A DNA stretch of 64,000 nucleotides from Delftia acidovorans (GTDB lineage: Bacteria > Pseudomonadota > Gammaproteobacteria > Burkholderiales > Burkholderiaceae_C). Each line of letters starts with the position of its first letter. Position 1 is the stretch's first letter. Below the pieces are notes generated by a model. It was not told the origin of the DNA and ran no database searches. It saw only the letters and a program-made list of their open reading frames with translations. The stretch lies in the NCBI GenBank assembly GCA_031286585.1, contig JAITUC010000031.1, positions 1-64,000 of the forward strand, written 5' to 3'. Positions 44,433-53,540 of this stretch are shown here, in pieces. The position numbers were made by a program, and so were the translations under genes.

Positions 44433-45500
44433 ATGCTCAACCGATTGCTTTCCGGCGACATGCCGCGCAGCCGCGTACTGGCGGTGCTGCTGCTGTTGAT
44501 TTTCCTGGGCCTGGCGGCGGCGCCCTTCGTGTTCCCTGGCGTGAAGGCGCTGAACGTGGCGGCCAAGGTGCTGATCTTCGTGGTGCTGGTGGCCAGCTTC
44601 GATCTGCTGCTGGGCTATACCGGCATCGTGAGCTTTGCGCACACCATGTTCTTCGGCATTGGCGCCTATGGAGTGGCAATTGCGTCCTCGCGCATGGGCG
44701 CGGGCTGGGGCGCGCTGGCGCTGGGCCTGGGCGCGGCGCTGCTGGTGTCGCTGCTGCTGTCGCTGGCCATCGGCCTGTTCTCGCTGCGGGTGCGGGCCAT
44801 CTTCTTTGCCATGATCACGCTGGCCGTGGCGGCGGCGTTCCAGACGCTGGCCTCCCAACTGTCGGAATGGACGGGCGGGGAAGACGGGTTGAGCTTCAAG
44901 CTGCCCGAGTGGCTGTCGCCCAGCTTCGAGCCCTTCGACAACGAGGTGCTGGGTGTGCTGATCGACGGGCGCATCCTCACCTACTACCTGCTGTTCGTGC
45001 TGGCCGTGGTGCTGGTGCTGGCGCTGCTGCGCATCGTCAATTCCCCGTTCGGCCGCGTGCTGCAGGCCATCCGCGAGAACGAGTTCCGTGCCGAGGCCAT
45101 CGGCTACCGCGTGGTGGTCTACCGCACGCTGTCCAGCGTGCTGTCGGCCCTGTTCGCCTGCGTGGCCGGGGCCATGCTGGCACTGTGGCTGCGCTATAAC
45201 GGGCCAGATACCTCGCTGTCGTTCGAGATCATGATGGACTGCCTGCTGATCGTGGTAATCGGCGGCATGGGCACCATCTATGGCGCGGCCATCGGCTCGG
45301 TGCTGTTCCTCATCGCCCAGAGCTATCTGCAGGACCTGCTGCGCGTGGCCAGCGAGGCCGCGCACGGCCTGCCCTGGCTGGCCGCGCTGCTGTCGCCCGA
45401 CCGCTGGCTGCTGTGGCTGGGCGTGCTGTTTGTGTTGTCGGTCTACTATTTCCCCTCGGGCGTCGTGGGGCGTCTGCGTTCTTCCCGCGCCGGGGCCTGA
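44433..45500 (+). CDS. LivM-type ABC transporter permease
   Basis: A 355-residue polytopic permease. The family motif DLLLGYTGIVSFAHTMFFGIGAYG is present (parts DLLLGYTGIVSFAH and FGIGAYG, about residues 53-76), with the ATPase-contact loop AIRENEFRAEAIGYRV near residue 212. The ATG at 44433 has AAGGAG eight bases upstream; a GTG three codons earlier falls within that site and is unlikely. It closes the importer operon; the next gene is transcribed in the same direction after 52 bases. Confidence 0.93.
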   Translation: MLNRLLSGDMPRSRVLAVLLLLIFLGLAAAPFVFPGVKALNVAAKVLIFVVLVASFDLLLGYTGIVSFAHTMFFGIGAYGVAIASSRMGAGWGALALGLGAALLVSLLLSLAIGLFSLRVRAIFFAMITLAVAAAFQTLASQLSEWTGGEDGLSFKLPEWLSPSFEPFDNEVLGVLIDGRILTYYLLFVLAVVLVLALLRIVNSPFGRVLQAIRENEFRAEAIGYRVVVYRTLSSVLSALFACVAGAMLALWLRYNGPDTSLSFEIMMDCLLIVVIGGMGTIYGAAIGSVLFLIAQSYLQDLLRVASEAAHGLPWLAALLSPDRWLLWLGVLFVLSVYYFPSGVVGRLRSSRAGA

Positions 45501-45552
45501 TCAGGGCCCCTGGCGCATTCGTGCATCAGAGAACTACCACAAGGAGATGGGC

Positions 45553-47757
45553 ATGTTGAAGCGTGAAGAGATGGTGTCGTCGATTCCTGCAACCCCCTGG
45601 CGCTGGGCCTTCACGGCGCTGGCGGCGGCCGCGCTGGCGGCCTGCGGCAGCGGCGAGCGAAATCCCAGCAACGATCTGCCCAAGGGCTTTGTCGAGTTGG
45701 GCGCCACGGTGTATCCGGCCACGGCCACCGGCACGGGCAGCACGGCGGCCACGCAGGATTTGCTGACCGGCGGCCTGGGCAAGACGGGCCTGGGCGCCGC
45801 AACCGCCCCCCTGTATGCGGACCCTGCCAATCCCACGGCGGCGGAGCTGCGGCGCAATGCGCTGTACTCCAACTACCGGGGCATCCTGGACCCCTCGGCG
45901 GGCGGTGGCTACGGCACGCTGTACGGCCCCAACATCACGGCCGACGGGCTGGTGACCACGGGCGAGGGGCTGATCCCCGGGCGCGAGTACCTGGCCGTGC
46001 TGGACGACGGCACGGGCCGCAAGCAGACCATGGTGGCGGTGCAGGTGCCGGACAGTTTTGACCGCAACCGCCCCTGCATCGTGCTGGGCCCGTCCTCGGG
46101 CTCGCGCGGCGTGTATGGCGCCATCGGCACGGCGGGCGAGTGGGGCCTGAAGAAGGGCTGCGCCGTGGCGCTGACCGACGCGGGCAAGGGCGTGGGCCTG
46201 CACAACCTGAGCGACGATACCGTCAACAAGCTGGACGGCACGCGCGCCACGCGCACGGATGCGGGCAGCCTGTCCTTCTTCGCCGCGCGGCTGACCGATG
46301 CGGCGCGCGCCGCCTACAACGCGGCGTTTCCCAACCGCATCGCCATCAAGCACGCGCATTCCCAGCAGAACCCTGAAAAGGACTGGGGCAACGACACGCT
46401 GGCCGCGGCCCGCTATGCGCTGTACGTGCTCAATGCCCGCTATGGCACCACGCAGGACCCCGTGCCCTTCGGCAAGGACAACACGCTGGTGCTGGCAGGC
46501 TCGGCCTCCAACGGCGGCGCGGCCGTGCTGCGTGCGGCCGAACTGGATACGGAGGGCCTGATCGACGGCGTGGTGGCTTCCGAACCCGTGACCGAGATGC
46601 CCACGCGCCAGGGCTACACCATTGCCGTGGGCAATGCGACCATGCCCAACCCGGGCCGCCCGCTGGCCGAGTACACCACCTACGGCAACATCTACCAGCC
46701 CTGCGCGGCGCTGGCCCCCGATGCGGCGCTGACCGAGACATCCATCTTCAACTACATAGGCCTCACGGCCATGACGGCGCGGGCCGAGGCACGCTGCACC
46801 AGCCTGGCCGCCAAGGGCCTGGTCATCGGCAGCACCACGGCCGACCGCGCCGCCAATGCGCTGAGCAAGCTGCGCCTGTACGGCTGGACGCGTGACCATG
46901 ACGCCATGCACAACGCCCACTACGCGCTGGGCAACGGCCCCATCCTGTCGGCCATGTACACCATGGCCTATGGCCGGTTTGGCGTGGATGCCAACCTGTG
47001 CCGCACCAGCTTCGCGGCCGCCAATGCCACGGGCGACGTGGTGCCCGCCACGGCGGCAGCGCTGGCCCAGAGCTTTGCCTCGGCCAATGGCACGGCCAAC
47101 GGCACACCCGCCACGGTGGTCTACAACGACTCGGTGGGCGGGGCCAAGGCCTGGCAGTTCGCCGTGTCGCCCTCCACGCGCGTGGCCGACCTGGGCCTGG
47201 ACAACGCGCTGTGCCAGCACGCGCTGGTGACGGGCTTCGATCCGGTGACCGGCTTCAATCTCTCCGAAAGCAGCGTGCCCACGCGTGCCCAGAGCGACGC
47301 CGTGCGCGCCGGCATTGCCGAGGTGCTGCACACCGCCAAGCTGCGCGGCAAGCCCACCATCATCGTGGCGGGCCGCAGCGATGCGCTGGTGCCGGTCAAC
47401 CACAATGCGCGCGCCTACACGGTGCTCAACCGGGGGCTGGACGGCAGCAGCACAAGGCTGCGCTATATCGAGGTGGTGAATGCCCAGCACTTCGATGCCT
47501 TCCTGCCGTTCTCGGGCTTCGACACGCGCTTCGTGCCGCTGCATCCGTACTTCAACCAGGCCATGGATGCCGTCTGGGCCAACCTGCGCAGCAACACCGC
47601 GCTGCCCGCCAGCCAGGTGGTGCGCACCATGCCGCGCGGCGGCCAGCCGGGCGCGGCACCCGCCATCACGGCGGCCCAGGTGCCGCCCTTCGTGGCGCGG
47701 CCCAGCACGGCCAACACCATCGAGGTCAGCGACGGGCTGATCCGCATTCCTGAGTGA
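45553..47757 (+). CDS. D-(-)-3-hydroxybutyrate oligomer hydrolase (lipoprotein)
   Basis: A 734-residue exported protein. The signal peptide is followed by the lipobox LAAC (Cys31), then GSGERNPSNDLPKGF. The length and regions NALYSNYRGILDPSAGGGYG, VAVQVPDSFDRNRPCIV and GPSSGSRGVYGAIGTAGEWG (parts) match 3-hydroxybutyrate oligomer hydrolases. The active-site Ser lies in SASNGG (317-322), and an acid/His pair in NAQHFDAF is near the end. It hydrolyses oligomers released during degradation of polyhydroxybutyrate. ATG 45553 was preferred over 45547 because of spacing to AAGGAG. The transporter immediately upstream might import a product, but this is speculation. Confidence 0.85.
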   Translation: MLKREEMVSSIPATPWRWAFTALAAAALAACGSGERNPSNDLPKGFVELGATVYPATATGTGSTAATQDLLTGGLGKTGLGAATAPLYADPANPTAAELRRNALYSNYRGILDPSAGGGYGTLYGPNITADGLVTTGEGLIPGREYLAVLDDGTGRKQTMVAVQVPDSFDRNRPCIVLGPSSGSRGVYGAIGTAGEWGLKKGCAVALTDAGKGVGLHNLSDDTVNKLDGTRATRTDAGSLSFFAARLTDAARAAYNAAFPNRIAIKHAHSQQNPEKDWGNDTLAAARYALYVLNARYGTTQDPVPFGKDNTLVLAGSASNGGAAVLRAAELDTEGLIDGVVASEPVTEMPTRQGYTIAVGNATMPNPGRPLAEYTTYGNIYQPCAALAPDAALTETSIFNYIGLTAMTARAEARCTSLAAKGLVIGSTTADRAANALSKLRLYGWTRDHDAMHNAHYALGNGPILSAMYTMAYGRFGVDANLCRTSFAAANATGDVVPATAAALAQSFASANGTANGTPATVVYNDSVGGAKAWQFAVSPSTRVADLGLDNALCQHALVTGFDPVTGFNLSESSVPTRAQSDAVRAGIAEVLHTAKLRGKPTIIVAGRSDALVPVNHNARAYTVLNRGLDGSSTRLRYIEVVNAQHFDAFLPFSGFDTRFVPLHPYFNQAMDAVWANLRSNTALPASQVVRTMPRGGQPGAAPAITAAQVPPFVARPSTANTIEVSDGLIRIPE

Positions 47758-47767
47758 GCAAGGCCCT

Positions 47768-47801
47768 GGAGCGGCCGGCGGCCAAGGCGGCCGGCCGCTC
47801 C
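47768..47801 (+). other. Strong GC hairpin between hydrolase genes
   Basis: GGAGCGGCCGG (47768-47778) pairs perfectly with CCGGCCGCTCC (47791-47801) across a 12-base loop. There is no T run. It lies 10 bases after the 3HB-oligomer hydrolase stop and may protect the mRNA end or weaken read-through. Confidence 0.55.
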
Positions 47802-47822
47802 TGCACAGCAGAGATTTCTCCC

Positions 47823-48737
47823 ATGGCTTCCAACGCATCTCCATCATCCGCGCCCGCGCCCGTGCCCGCTTCCTGCTACGCGCAATGCGCGGGCTACGAG
47901 ATCCACTACATGGACTGGCAGCCCGCACCCGATGGGGCGCCAGCGGGCACCGTCGTGGCCTGGCACGGGCTGGCACGCACGGGGCGTGATATGGATGCAC
48001 TGGCGCAGTTCCTGGCAGGCCAGGGCTGGCGCGTGATCTGCCCTGACACGCCGGGGCGGGGCCTGAGCCAGTGGAGCCGCGCGCCGCGCGAGGAATACCG
48101 GCTGGGCTTCTACGCCCGCATCGCGCGCGAGCTGTTCGATGCGCTGGGGCTGGAGCGCGCGCATTGGGTGGGCACGTCCATGGGCGGGGCGATCGGCACG
48201 GTCTGCGCCTCGGGCCTGTTCGAGCCCTCGCTGCGCGCGCGCATTGCCACGCTGGTGCTCAATGACAATGCGCCGCAGCTGGCCGAGTCGGCGCTTGCAC
48301 GCATCAGGGCCTATGCGGGCCAGCCCCCGGCCTTCGATACGGTGGGTGAGCTGGAGGCCTTTTTTCGCCAGGCCTACCGGCCCTACGGCTGGCTCAGCGA
48401 CTCCGAGTGGCGCAAGCTCACCGAGACCAGCGTGCGCCGCCTGCCCGATGGCCGCGTCACGCCGCACTACGACCCGGCCATGATCGAGCAGTTCACGGCC
48501 CATGAGGACGACTACGGCATCTGGCCGCACTACGACGCCCTGCAGATTCCCGTGCTGCTGCTGCGCGGCGTGGAGTCCGATCTGGTCTTGCCCGAGGTGG
48601 CGCGCGAAATGACAGCGCGCGGCCCCGGCGCGCGCGGCCTGCTGCACTGGCAGGAGGTCCCCGGTTGCGGCCATGCCCCGGCGCTGAATGTGCCTGCGCA
48701 CTGGCAATGGGTGCTGGAGCACCTGGGGCGCGGCTGA
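47823..48737 (+). CDS. Alpha/beta hydrolase
   Basis: A 304-residue alpha/beta-hydrolase-fold protein. The oxyanion region WHGLARTGRD, nucleophile elbow GTSMGG (about residues 121-126), acid region near LRGVESDLVLP and catalytic His in GCGHAPALN are present. No signal peptide is seen, so it is probably cytosolic. It follows the 3HB-oligomer hydrolase by 65 bases with a hairpin in between. The substrate is unknown; an ester or lactone hydrolase is likely. The start ATG is the one at MASNAS. Confidence 0.82.
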   Translation: MASNASPSSAPAPVPASCYAQCAGYEIHYMDWQPAPDGAPAGTVVAWHGLARTGRDMDALAQFLAGQGWRVICPDTPGRGLSQWSRAPREEYRLGFYARIARELFDALGLERAHWVGTSMGGAIGTVCASGLFEPSLRARIATLVLNDNAPQLAESALARIRAYAGQPPAFDTVGELEAFFRQAYRPYGWLSDSEWRKLTETSVRRLPDGRVTPHYDPAMIEQFTAHEDDYGIWPHYDALQIPVLLLRGVESDLVLPEVAREMTARGPGARGLLHWQEVPGCGHAPALNVPAHWQWVLEHLGRG

Positions 48738-48846
48738 GCATCAACCCGGGCCAGGCGCGGATGTTGCCACCGCGCTAGCATTTGCGGCGGGTGCGGCCAT
48801 GCCTTCTTTTCGGGCGCGGGCACCGTCTGGGCAAGAGAGGCCTGAC

Positions 48847-49842
48847 ATGGGTTTTCTGGTGGAGCTGATCCGCGAGTACGGCTTCGGCATCGTCTTTCTC
48901 AATGTGTTCGTCGAACAGCTGGGTGCGCCGATTCCGGCCTACCCGGTGCTGGTGGTGACCGGCGCGCTGGAAGGCGCTGACTGGGTGCGCCTGCTGTGGC
49001 TGGTGGCCGTGGCCGTGAGCGCCGCGCTCATCGCCGACCTGTTCTGGTACCAGGCCGGCAAGGCCTACGGCCACCGTGTGCTGGGGCGCATCTGCCGCAT
49101 CTCGCTGTCGCCCGATGCCTGCATCCGCCAGACCGAAACCGTCTATGGCCGCTGGGGCGCAAGGTCGCTGCTGGTGGCCAAGTTCGTGCCGGGCTTTGCC
49201 TCCATCGCCAGCGCGCTGGCGGGGGTGATGGGCACGCCGCTGCGCAGCTTCGTGCTGTATGACGGCCTGGGCGCGCTGGTCTGGGTGGGCTCTGCCGTGT
49301 ACCTGGGCTCGCTGTTCAGCTCCACGGTGGAAGACCTGCTGGGCGTGCTCACGGCGCTGGGCCAGTGGGGCCTGCTGCTGCTGGCCGTGGCGCTGGGGCT
49401 GTTCATCGTGCGCAAGTGGTGGCAGCGCCATCGAATGGTGCGTTCTTTGCGCATGCCGCGCATGTCGGTGCGCGAGCTGGCGGGCCTGCATGCCCAGGGC
49501 GTGGAGCCCACGGTGATCGATGTGCGCGCCCTGCCGCAGTACCGCCAGGGCCATATCCCCGGCGCCCAATCCTGGGAACTGCGCCCGCGCGATGGCGGCG
49601 AGGTGCACGCCCATCTGCTGCCCCAGCACGGCCATCCCCACGGGCTGGTGATCTATTGCGACTGCCCCAACGAGATATCCGCCGCCCGCCTGGCGCGCCA
49701 GCTGCAGCGCGCCGGCTTTGCCAACGTGCGCCCGCTGGTGGGAGGCCTCAAGGCCTGGCAGGCCGCCGGCTTCGACGTGGAAACCGCGCCGCTGCCCGTG
49801 ACGGCTGGTGCGGATGAGGGGCCGGCGCCCAGCGTGCCCTGA
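48847..49842 (+). CDS. DedA-family membrane protein fused to a rhodanese domain
   Basis: A 331-residue protein. The first about 200 residues form a DedA/SNARE-associated domain with several membrane helices (NVFVEQLGAPIPAYPVL, DLFWYQAGKAYG, AKFVPGFASIASALAGVMG in parts, SAVYLGSLF). The last about 100 residues form a rhodanese domain (TVIDVRALPQYRQGHIPGAQ) with active-site loop CDCPNE containing two cysteines. DedA proteins support lipid flipping and membrane homeostasis. The fused rhodanese could transfer sulfane sulfur or act as a regulatory domain. Sulfur genes lie next to it on the other strand, converging after 7 bases. Confidence 0.87.
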   Translation: MGFLVELIREYGFGIVFLNVFVEQLGAPIPAYPVLVVTGALEGADWVRLLWLVAVAVSAALIADLFWYQAGKAYGHRVLGRICRISLSPDACIRQTETVYGRWGARSLLVAKFVPGFASIASALAGVMGTPLRSFVLYDGLGALVWVGSAVYLGSLFSSTVEDLLGVLTALGQWGLLLLAVALGLFIVRKWWQRHRMVRSLRMPRMSVRELAGLHAQGVEPTVIDVRALPQYRQGHIPGAQSWELRPRDGGEVHAHLLPQHGHPHGLVIYCDCPNEISAARLARQLQRAGFANVRPLVGGLKAWQAAGFDVETAPLPVTAGADEGPAPSVP

Positions 49843-49849
49843 CCTTGAC

Positions 49850-50023
49850 CTATTTGCCTGCCGGCATCGAGCAGTGCCCGCCTTGCGTGGCCTTGCCCGA
49901 GCCGGCGGCGATCAGCGGCGCCTCGAAGCGCAGGTCCACGGGCGGCGAGTGCAGGTGGTCCCAGACCAGGAAAAGGACGAGCACGGCCCAGAAGACCGCG
50001 CGCAGGGTGTTTTGCTGTGTCAT
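49850..50023 (-). CDS. 57-residue single-span membrane protein
   Basis: A short protein with one predicted membrane helix (residues 8-22, VFWAVLVLFLVWDHL), then a polar tail ending GGHCSMPAGK with a single Cys. A ribosome binding site AAAGGA precedes the ATG. It begins 11 bases after the stop of the YeeE/YedE transporter gene and is therefore probably its co-expressed partner. No family is recognised. The Cys could take part in persulfide handling, which is speculation. Confidence 0.6.
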   Translation of the reverse strand: MTQQNTLRAVFWAVLVLFLVWDHLHSPPVDLRFEAPLIAAGSGKATQGGHCSMPAGK

Positions 50024-50034
50024 GGCGGGTCCTT

Positions 50035-51132
50035 TCAGAAATTGAAGTGGCGGCGGATGCGCAGGCCGAAGATGGTGCCGGCAAAGGCCAGCGGCACCCA
50101 GATCCAGCCGTGGATGCTGCCCGTGGAAATGCCCGAGAGCATGGCGCCCACGTTGCAGCCGAAGGCCAGGCGCGAGCTGTAGCCCAGTACCAGGCCGGCC
50201 GCCAGGGCCACCATCCATTGCGTGCCAGTGAGGGGCTTGGCGTTGACGGGCTTGGCGGCGGCCACCCACAGGGCGCCGCCCAGAATGCCGATGTTGGTGA
50301 TGCTGGTCACGTCCAGCAGCACGGTCTCGTGCAGGCGAGCGGCGTTGCCGGGCTGGCTCCAGAACCAGTTGCCGGCCAGGTCCACGGCGCCCGTGGCGTT
50401 GGCGATCTTGGCCGCCCACAGGCCGAAGCCATAGACCACGCCCCAGGGCTGGCCCGCAATGACGAGGTTGAGCGTGGCCAGCACGGCCAGCAGCACCGCG
50501 CCCACCACCCACTTGCGCACGAACAGCGGCTTGGCGGGGCGCTTGAGCGCCACGTTGGCGCCACGCACGTACCAGGCCACGCCCAGCGCGACCACGGCCA
50601 GCGCCGCCAGCGTGGCCAGCAGGGCAGGGGCCCAGCCCCAGGCGGTGACCAGTCCCACGGGCTGGGTGTTGCCCAGGTCCAGCCACCAGCCCAGGTGCAG
50701 GCTGCCCAGGAAGCTGCCGACGGCGAACACGGGCAAGATGGCCGCATTCATGGGAATGCCCATGCCGGCCTTGTACAGCGTGCCGCTGCCGCAGCCGTCC
50801 GCGATCTGCATGCACAGGCCGAAGACGAAGGCGCCCACCAGCAGGCTGATGCTGGGCGGGCCCAGCGCGGCCGTGAGTTCGGGATAGTGGCCCAGCAGCG
50901 GCATGGCCAGCGCGGCGGCCAGCGCCAGCAGCAGCAATTGGCCGAAGACGCCGCTGGCGTCCTTGTCCTCGATCAGCATGCGCCAGCCCGTGGTGAAGCC
51001 GAAGCGCTTGCCGGCCAGCACCGCGCCCAGGCCCAGGCCCACGGCGAACAGCGCGGCCTGGCGCACCGAGACGCTCCACAGCAGCCAGCCAAAGAAAACG
51101 GCCAGGATGGCCGCAAGAGGAAGTCGTTTCAT
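50035..51132 (-). CDS. YeeE/YedE-family thiosulfate transporter
   Basis: A 365-residue polytopic membrane protein with about nine hydrophobic segments. Family cysteines are visible at Cys107 and Cys114 (LCMQIADGCGSGT) and Cys326 (FGCNVGAML). In TsuA-type transporters, cysteines in such motifs relay thiosulfate across the membrane. It lies downstream of a periplasmic sulfurtransferase gene (98-base gap) and upstream of a 57-residue membrane protein, all on the minus strand, forming a sulfur-uptake group. The start is the ATG of MKRLPLA. Thiosulfate as substrate is inferred from family and neighbours. Confidence 0.82.
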   Translation of the reverse strand: MKRLPLAAILAVFFGWLLWSVSVRQAALFAVGLGLGAVLAGKRFGFTTGWRMLIEDKDASGVFGQLLLLALAAALAMPLLGHYPELTAALGPPSISLLVGAFVFGLCMQIADGCGSGTLYKAGMGIPMNAAILPVFAVGSFLGSLHLGWWLDLGNTQPVGLVTAWGWAPALLATLAALAVVALGVAWYVRGANVALKRPAKPLFVRKWVVGAVLLAVLATLNLVIAGQPWGVVYGFGLWAAKIANATGAVDLAGNWFWSQPGNAARLHETVLLDVTSITNIGILGGALWVAAAKPVNAKPLTGTQWMVALAAGLVLGYSSRLAFGCNVGAMLSGISTGSIHGWIWVPLAFAGTIFGLRIRRHFNF

Positions 51133-51230
51133 ATCTGGATTTTCTTGTTGTGTGGCAGGCAGGGCGCGGTGATGGCGCTCACTGCCTGCCGTGGTCCACC
51201 CCGCGATCACTTGTGCGATCACTTACGCGG

Positions 51231-52205
51231 TCACTTGAACTTTTTTTCCCACCATTGTTTGGCGTCGTAGGCCAGGGATTCGGCGCGGCCGGGCTGGTTG
51301 GCCATGGGCGGCGCATCGGCCTGCTGCGTCCAGTCCACCATGGAACCCGCATACAGCTTGACGCCCGGCAGGCCCGCGACTTCGGACAGGCCGAACCAGT
51401 CTGTGGCCGCCCAGTGGCCGGTGTTGCAGAAGGCCACCATGTCCTGGCCCTGCTCGCGCTTGACCTTGGCCGCGATCTGCCTGGCCGTGGCCGTGTCGAC
51501 AAAGGTGGAGGTGCCGGGAACGAACCACTGGTTGAAGTCCAACTGCTGCGCGCCGGGCAGGGTGCCCGAGAGCTTGGCGGCGGGCGCGCGCGTCTTGCCC
51601 TGGTAGAAGGCGTCGGGGCGCGAGTCCACCAATGCAGCGTTGCTGAGCCTGACGTGCTGGCCCACGTCCTCGCGCGTGGCGATCAGGCTGGTGTCGAGCT
51701 GGGGCTGGTAGCTGCTGCGGGCCACGGTGACGGCCGCGTTGTCCTGCGGGAGCTTTTGGTCGTTCCAGGCCTTCATGCCGCCGTTGAGCACGGACAGCTC
51801 CTTGAGGCCCAGCAGCTTGAGCGTCCAGTACACGCGCGCTGCCGCGCCGAAGTCGGTGGCGTCCGCGCCCGACGAGACCACGATGGCGTGGGTGGCGGGC
51901 GTCAGCCCCAGGGACTGCACGAGTTCGGTGAGCTTGGGCAGCTCGGGCAGTTCACCGGGGTTGGTGGCGGGGCCGCGCCATTTGCCGTAGGGGGCGTTGA
52001 GCGCGCCGGGAATGTGGCGCTCGCCATAGGCCTTGGGATCGCGGATGTCGATGATGCGCACGGCGTCCTGGCCTGCTGCGGCCTGCACGCCGGCAGGGGG
52101 GAGCAGGGGGGCGGCGGCGTGGGCCGTGCCGAAGGCGGTGCAGGCAAGGCCCAGCGCCAGCAGCGGGGCTGCCAGGCGCAGGGCGGGAAAAAATGTCTTG
52201 GTCAT
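51231..52205 (-). CDS. Periplasmic two-domain sulfurtransferase (rhodanese)
   Basis: A 324-residue protein with a signal peptide (ending AHA). Two tandem rhodanese domains are seen. The first begins VRIIDIRDPKAYGERHIPGA and has VSSGAD in place of the catalytic loop, so it is inactive. The second (ALVDSRPDAFYQG) carries the active-site Cys in AFCNTGHWA. This is the arrangement of SseA/TST-type thiosulfate or mercaptopyruvate sulfurtransferases, here exported. It probably processes thiosulfate or persulfide in the periplasm together with the YeeE-type transporter. Confidence 0.86.
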   Translation of the reverse strand: MTKTFFPALRLAAPLLALGLACTAFGTAHAAAPLLPPAGVQAAAGQDAVRIIDIRDPKAYGERHIPGALNAPYGKWRGPATNPGELPELPKLTELVQSLGLTPATHAIVVSSGADATDFGAAARVYWTLKLLGLKELSVLNGGMKAWNDQKLPQDNAAVTVARSSYQPQLDTSLIATREDVGQHVRLSNAALVDSRPDAFYQGKTRAPAAKLSGTLPGAQQLDFNQWFVPGTSTFVDTATARQIAAKVKREQGQDMVAFCNTGHWAATDWFGLSEVAGLPGVKLYAGSMVDWTQQADAPPMANQPGRAESLAYDAKQWWEKKFK

Positions 52206-52270
52206 GAGGGCTGAGGCCGATCATGGAAGACCGGCGGAACAAGCAACTGGGCTGCAATTGTCCCGCTTGC

Positions 52271-52292
52271 AGCATCTATATACAAAGATGCT
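52271..52292. promoter_or_regulatory. Inverted repeat upstream of the sulfurtransferase gene
   Basis: AGCATCT-ATATACAA-AGATGCT is a perfect 7-bp inverted repeat in the 146-base spacer between ferrochelatase and the sulfurtransferase. On the minus strand the loop contains TTGTATAT, which could be a -10 element. A repressor operator for the sulfur genes is plausible but unproven. Confidence 0.4.
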
Positions 52293-52351
52293 TATGCATT
52301 CTGCTCATGAGGCAGGGTTATATGGCGACGGGCACAGGATGCAGGACGGCT

Positions 52352-53449
52352 TCAGCGCTGTGCGCCCACGGCCTTGGCACGCTCAAGGCTGGCGTCGAGT
52401 CCGGCCTGCGGCGCCTTCTGCGTGGGCCAGCCCTGCATGTGCTGCTGGGCGATGCGGCTCAGCGCCGTGATCCAGGGCGCGCTGTCGTTGAGGCAGGCAA
52501 TGAACTCGAACTGCTCGCCACCGGCATGCAGGAAGGCTTCGCGCGCTTCCTGGCTGATTTCCTCCAGCGTTTCCAGGCAGTCGCTGGTGAAGCCGGGGCA
52601 GACCACGTCCACCCGCCTGGTGCCGCTGCGCGCCAGTTCGATCAGCGAGGGCTCGGTATAGGGCTCCAGCCATTTGGCCTTGCCAAAGCGCGACTGGAAG
52701 GTCACCAGGTATTGCGAGGGCGACAGGCCCAGGCGTTCGGCCAGCAGGCGCGCGGTCTTGCGGGATTCGCAGTGGTAGGGGTCGCCCAGGTGCAGCGTGC
52801 GCTCGGGAACGCCATGAAAGCTCATGACCAGTTTTTCGCCACGGCCGTTGCCGCGCCAGTGGGCCTCGATGCGCTGGGCCAGTGCGTCGATGTAGGCGGC
52901 ATCGTCGTGGTAGCGGTTGACGAAGCGCAGCTCGGGAATATGGCGCTGGGTGCGGGCCCAGTCATAGACGGCGTCGAACACGCTGGCCGTGGTCGTGCCC
53001 GAGTACTGCGGGTACAGCGGCAGGATGAGGATGCGCGTGGCGCCCTCGGCCTTGAGGGCATCGAGCACGCTGGGGATGGACGGGTTGCCGTAGCACATGG
53101 CATGGCGCACCAGCACGTTGTGCCCGGCCTCGCCCAGCCAGCCGCGCAGAAGCAGGGCCTGGCGCGCGCTCCAGTGCTGCAGGGGGGAGCCGTCCTTCTC
53201 ATGCCAGACGGTGGCGTACTTGGCGGCCGACTTGGCCGGCCGCGTGCGCAGGATGATGCCGTGCAGGATGGGCAGCCAGGCCATCCTGGGGATCTCGACC
53301 ACGCGGTCGTCGCCCAGGAATTGCGCCAGGTAGCGGCGCACAGCCGGGGCCGTGGGCGCATCGGGCGTTCCAAGGTTGCACAGCAGCACGGCGGTGCGCT
53401 GGGGTTGGTCGTGGCGGAATGGGGGTTCTGGCGCGAAGCGGGAAGGCAT
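52352..53449 (-). CDS. hemH: Ferrochelatase
   Basis: A 365-residue enzyme that inserts Fe2+ into protoporphyrin IX, the last step of haem synthesis. Conserved segments: VLLCNLGTPDAPT at the N-terminus, MCYGNPSI, PLYPQYSGTTTASVFD, the catalytic His in MSFHGVPER, and YLVTFQSRFG followed by WLEPYTE. The length is normal. The start ATG of MPSRFAP was chosen; an upstream in-frame ATG would add 13 residues without a better ribosome binding site. It is divergent from the HAD gene. Confidence 0.95.
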   Translation of the reverse strand: MPSRFAPEPPFRHDQPQRTAVLLCNLGTPDAPTAPAVRRYLAQFLGDDRVVEIPRMAWLPILHGIILRTRPAKSAAKYATVWHEKDGSPLQHWSARQALLLRGWLGEAGHNVLVRHAMCYGNPSIPSVLDALKAEGATRILILPLYPQYSGTTTASVFDAVYDWARTQRHIPELRFVNRYHDDAAYIDALAQRIEAHWRGNGRGEKLVMSFHGVPERTLHLGDPYHCESRKTARLLAERLGLSPSQYLVTFQSRFGKAKWLEPYTEPSLIELARSGTRRVDVVCPGFTSDCLETLEEISQEAREAFLHAGGEQFEFIACLNDSAPWITALSRIAQQHMQGWPTQKAPQAGLDASLERAKAVGAQR

Positions 53450-53540
53450 GGGGCCGATTGTGGCAGGACGGAGCCGCCTGCCACGCAAGTCGGATGACCC
53501 GGCTGCAGCCTGCAGGCGGGCGTTTCGCTATGCTCAAGCC

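Noticed and set aside
47768..47801. Rho-independent terminator between the two hydrolase genes
   Set aside because: The hairpin is strong but lacks the T run.
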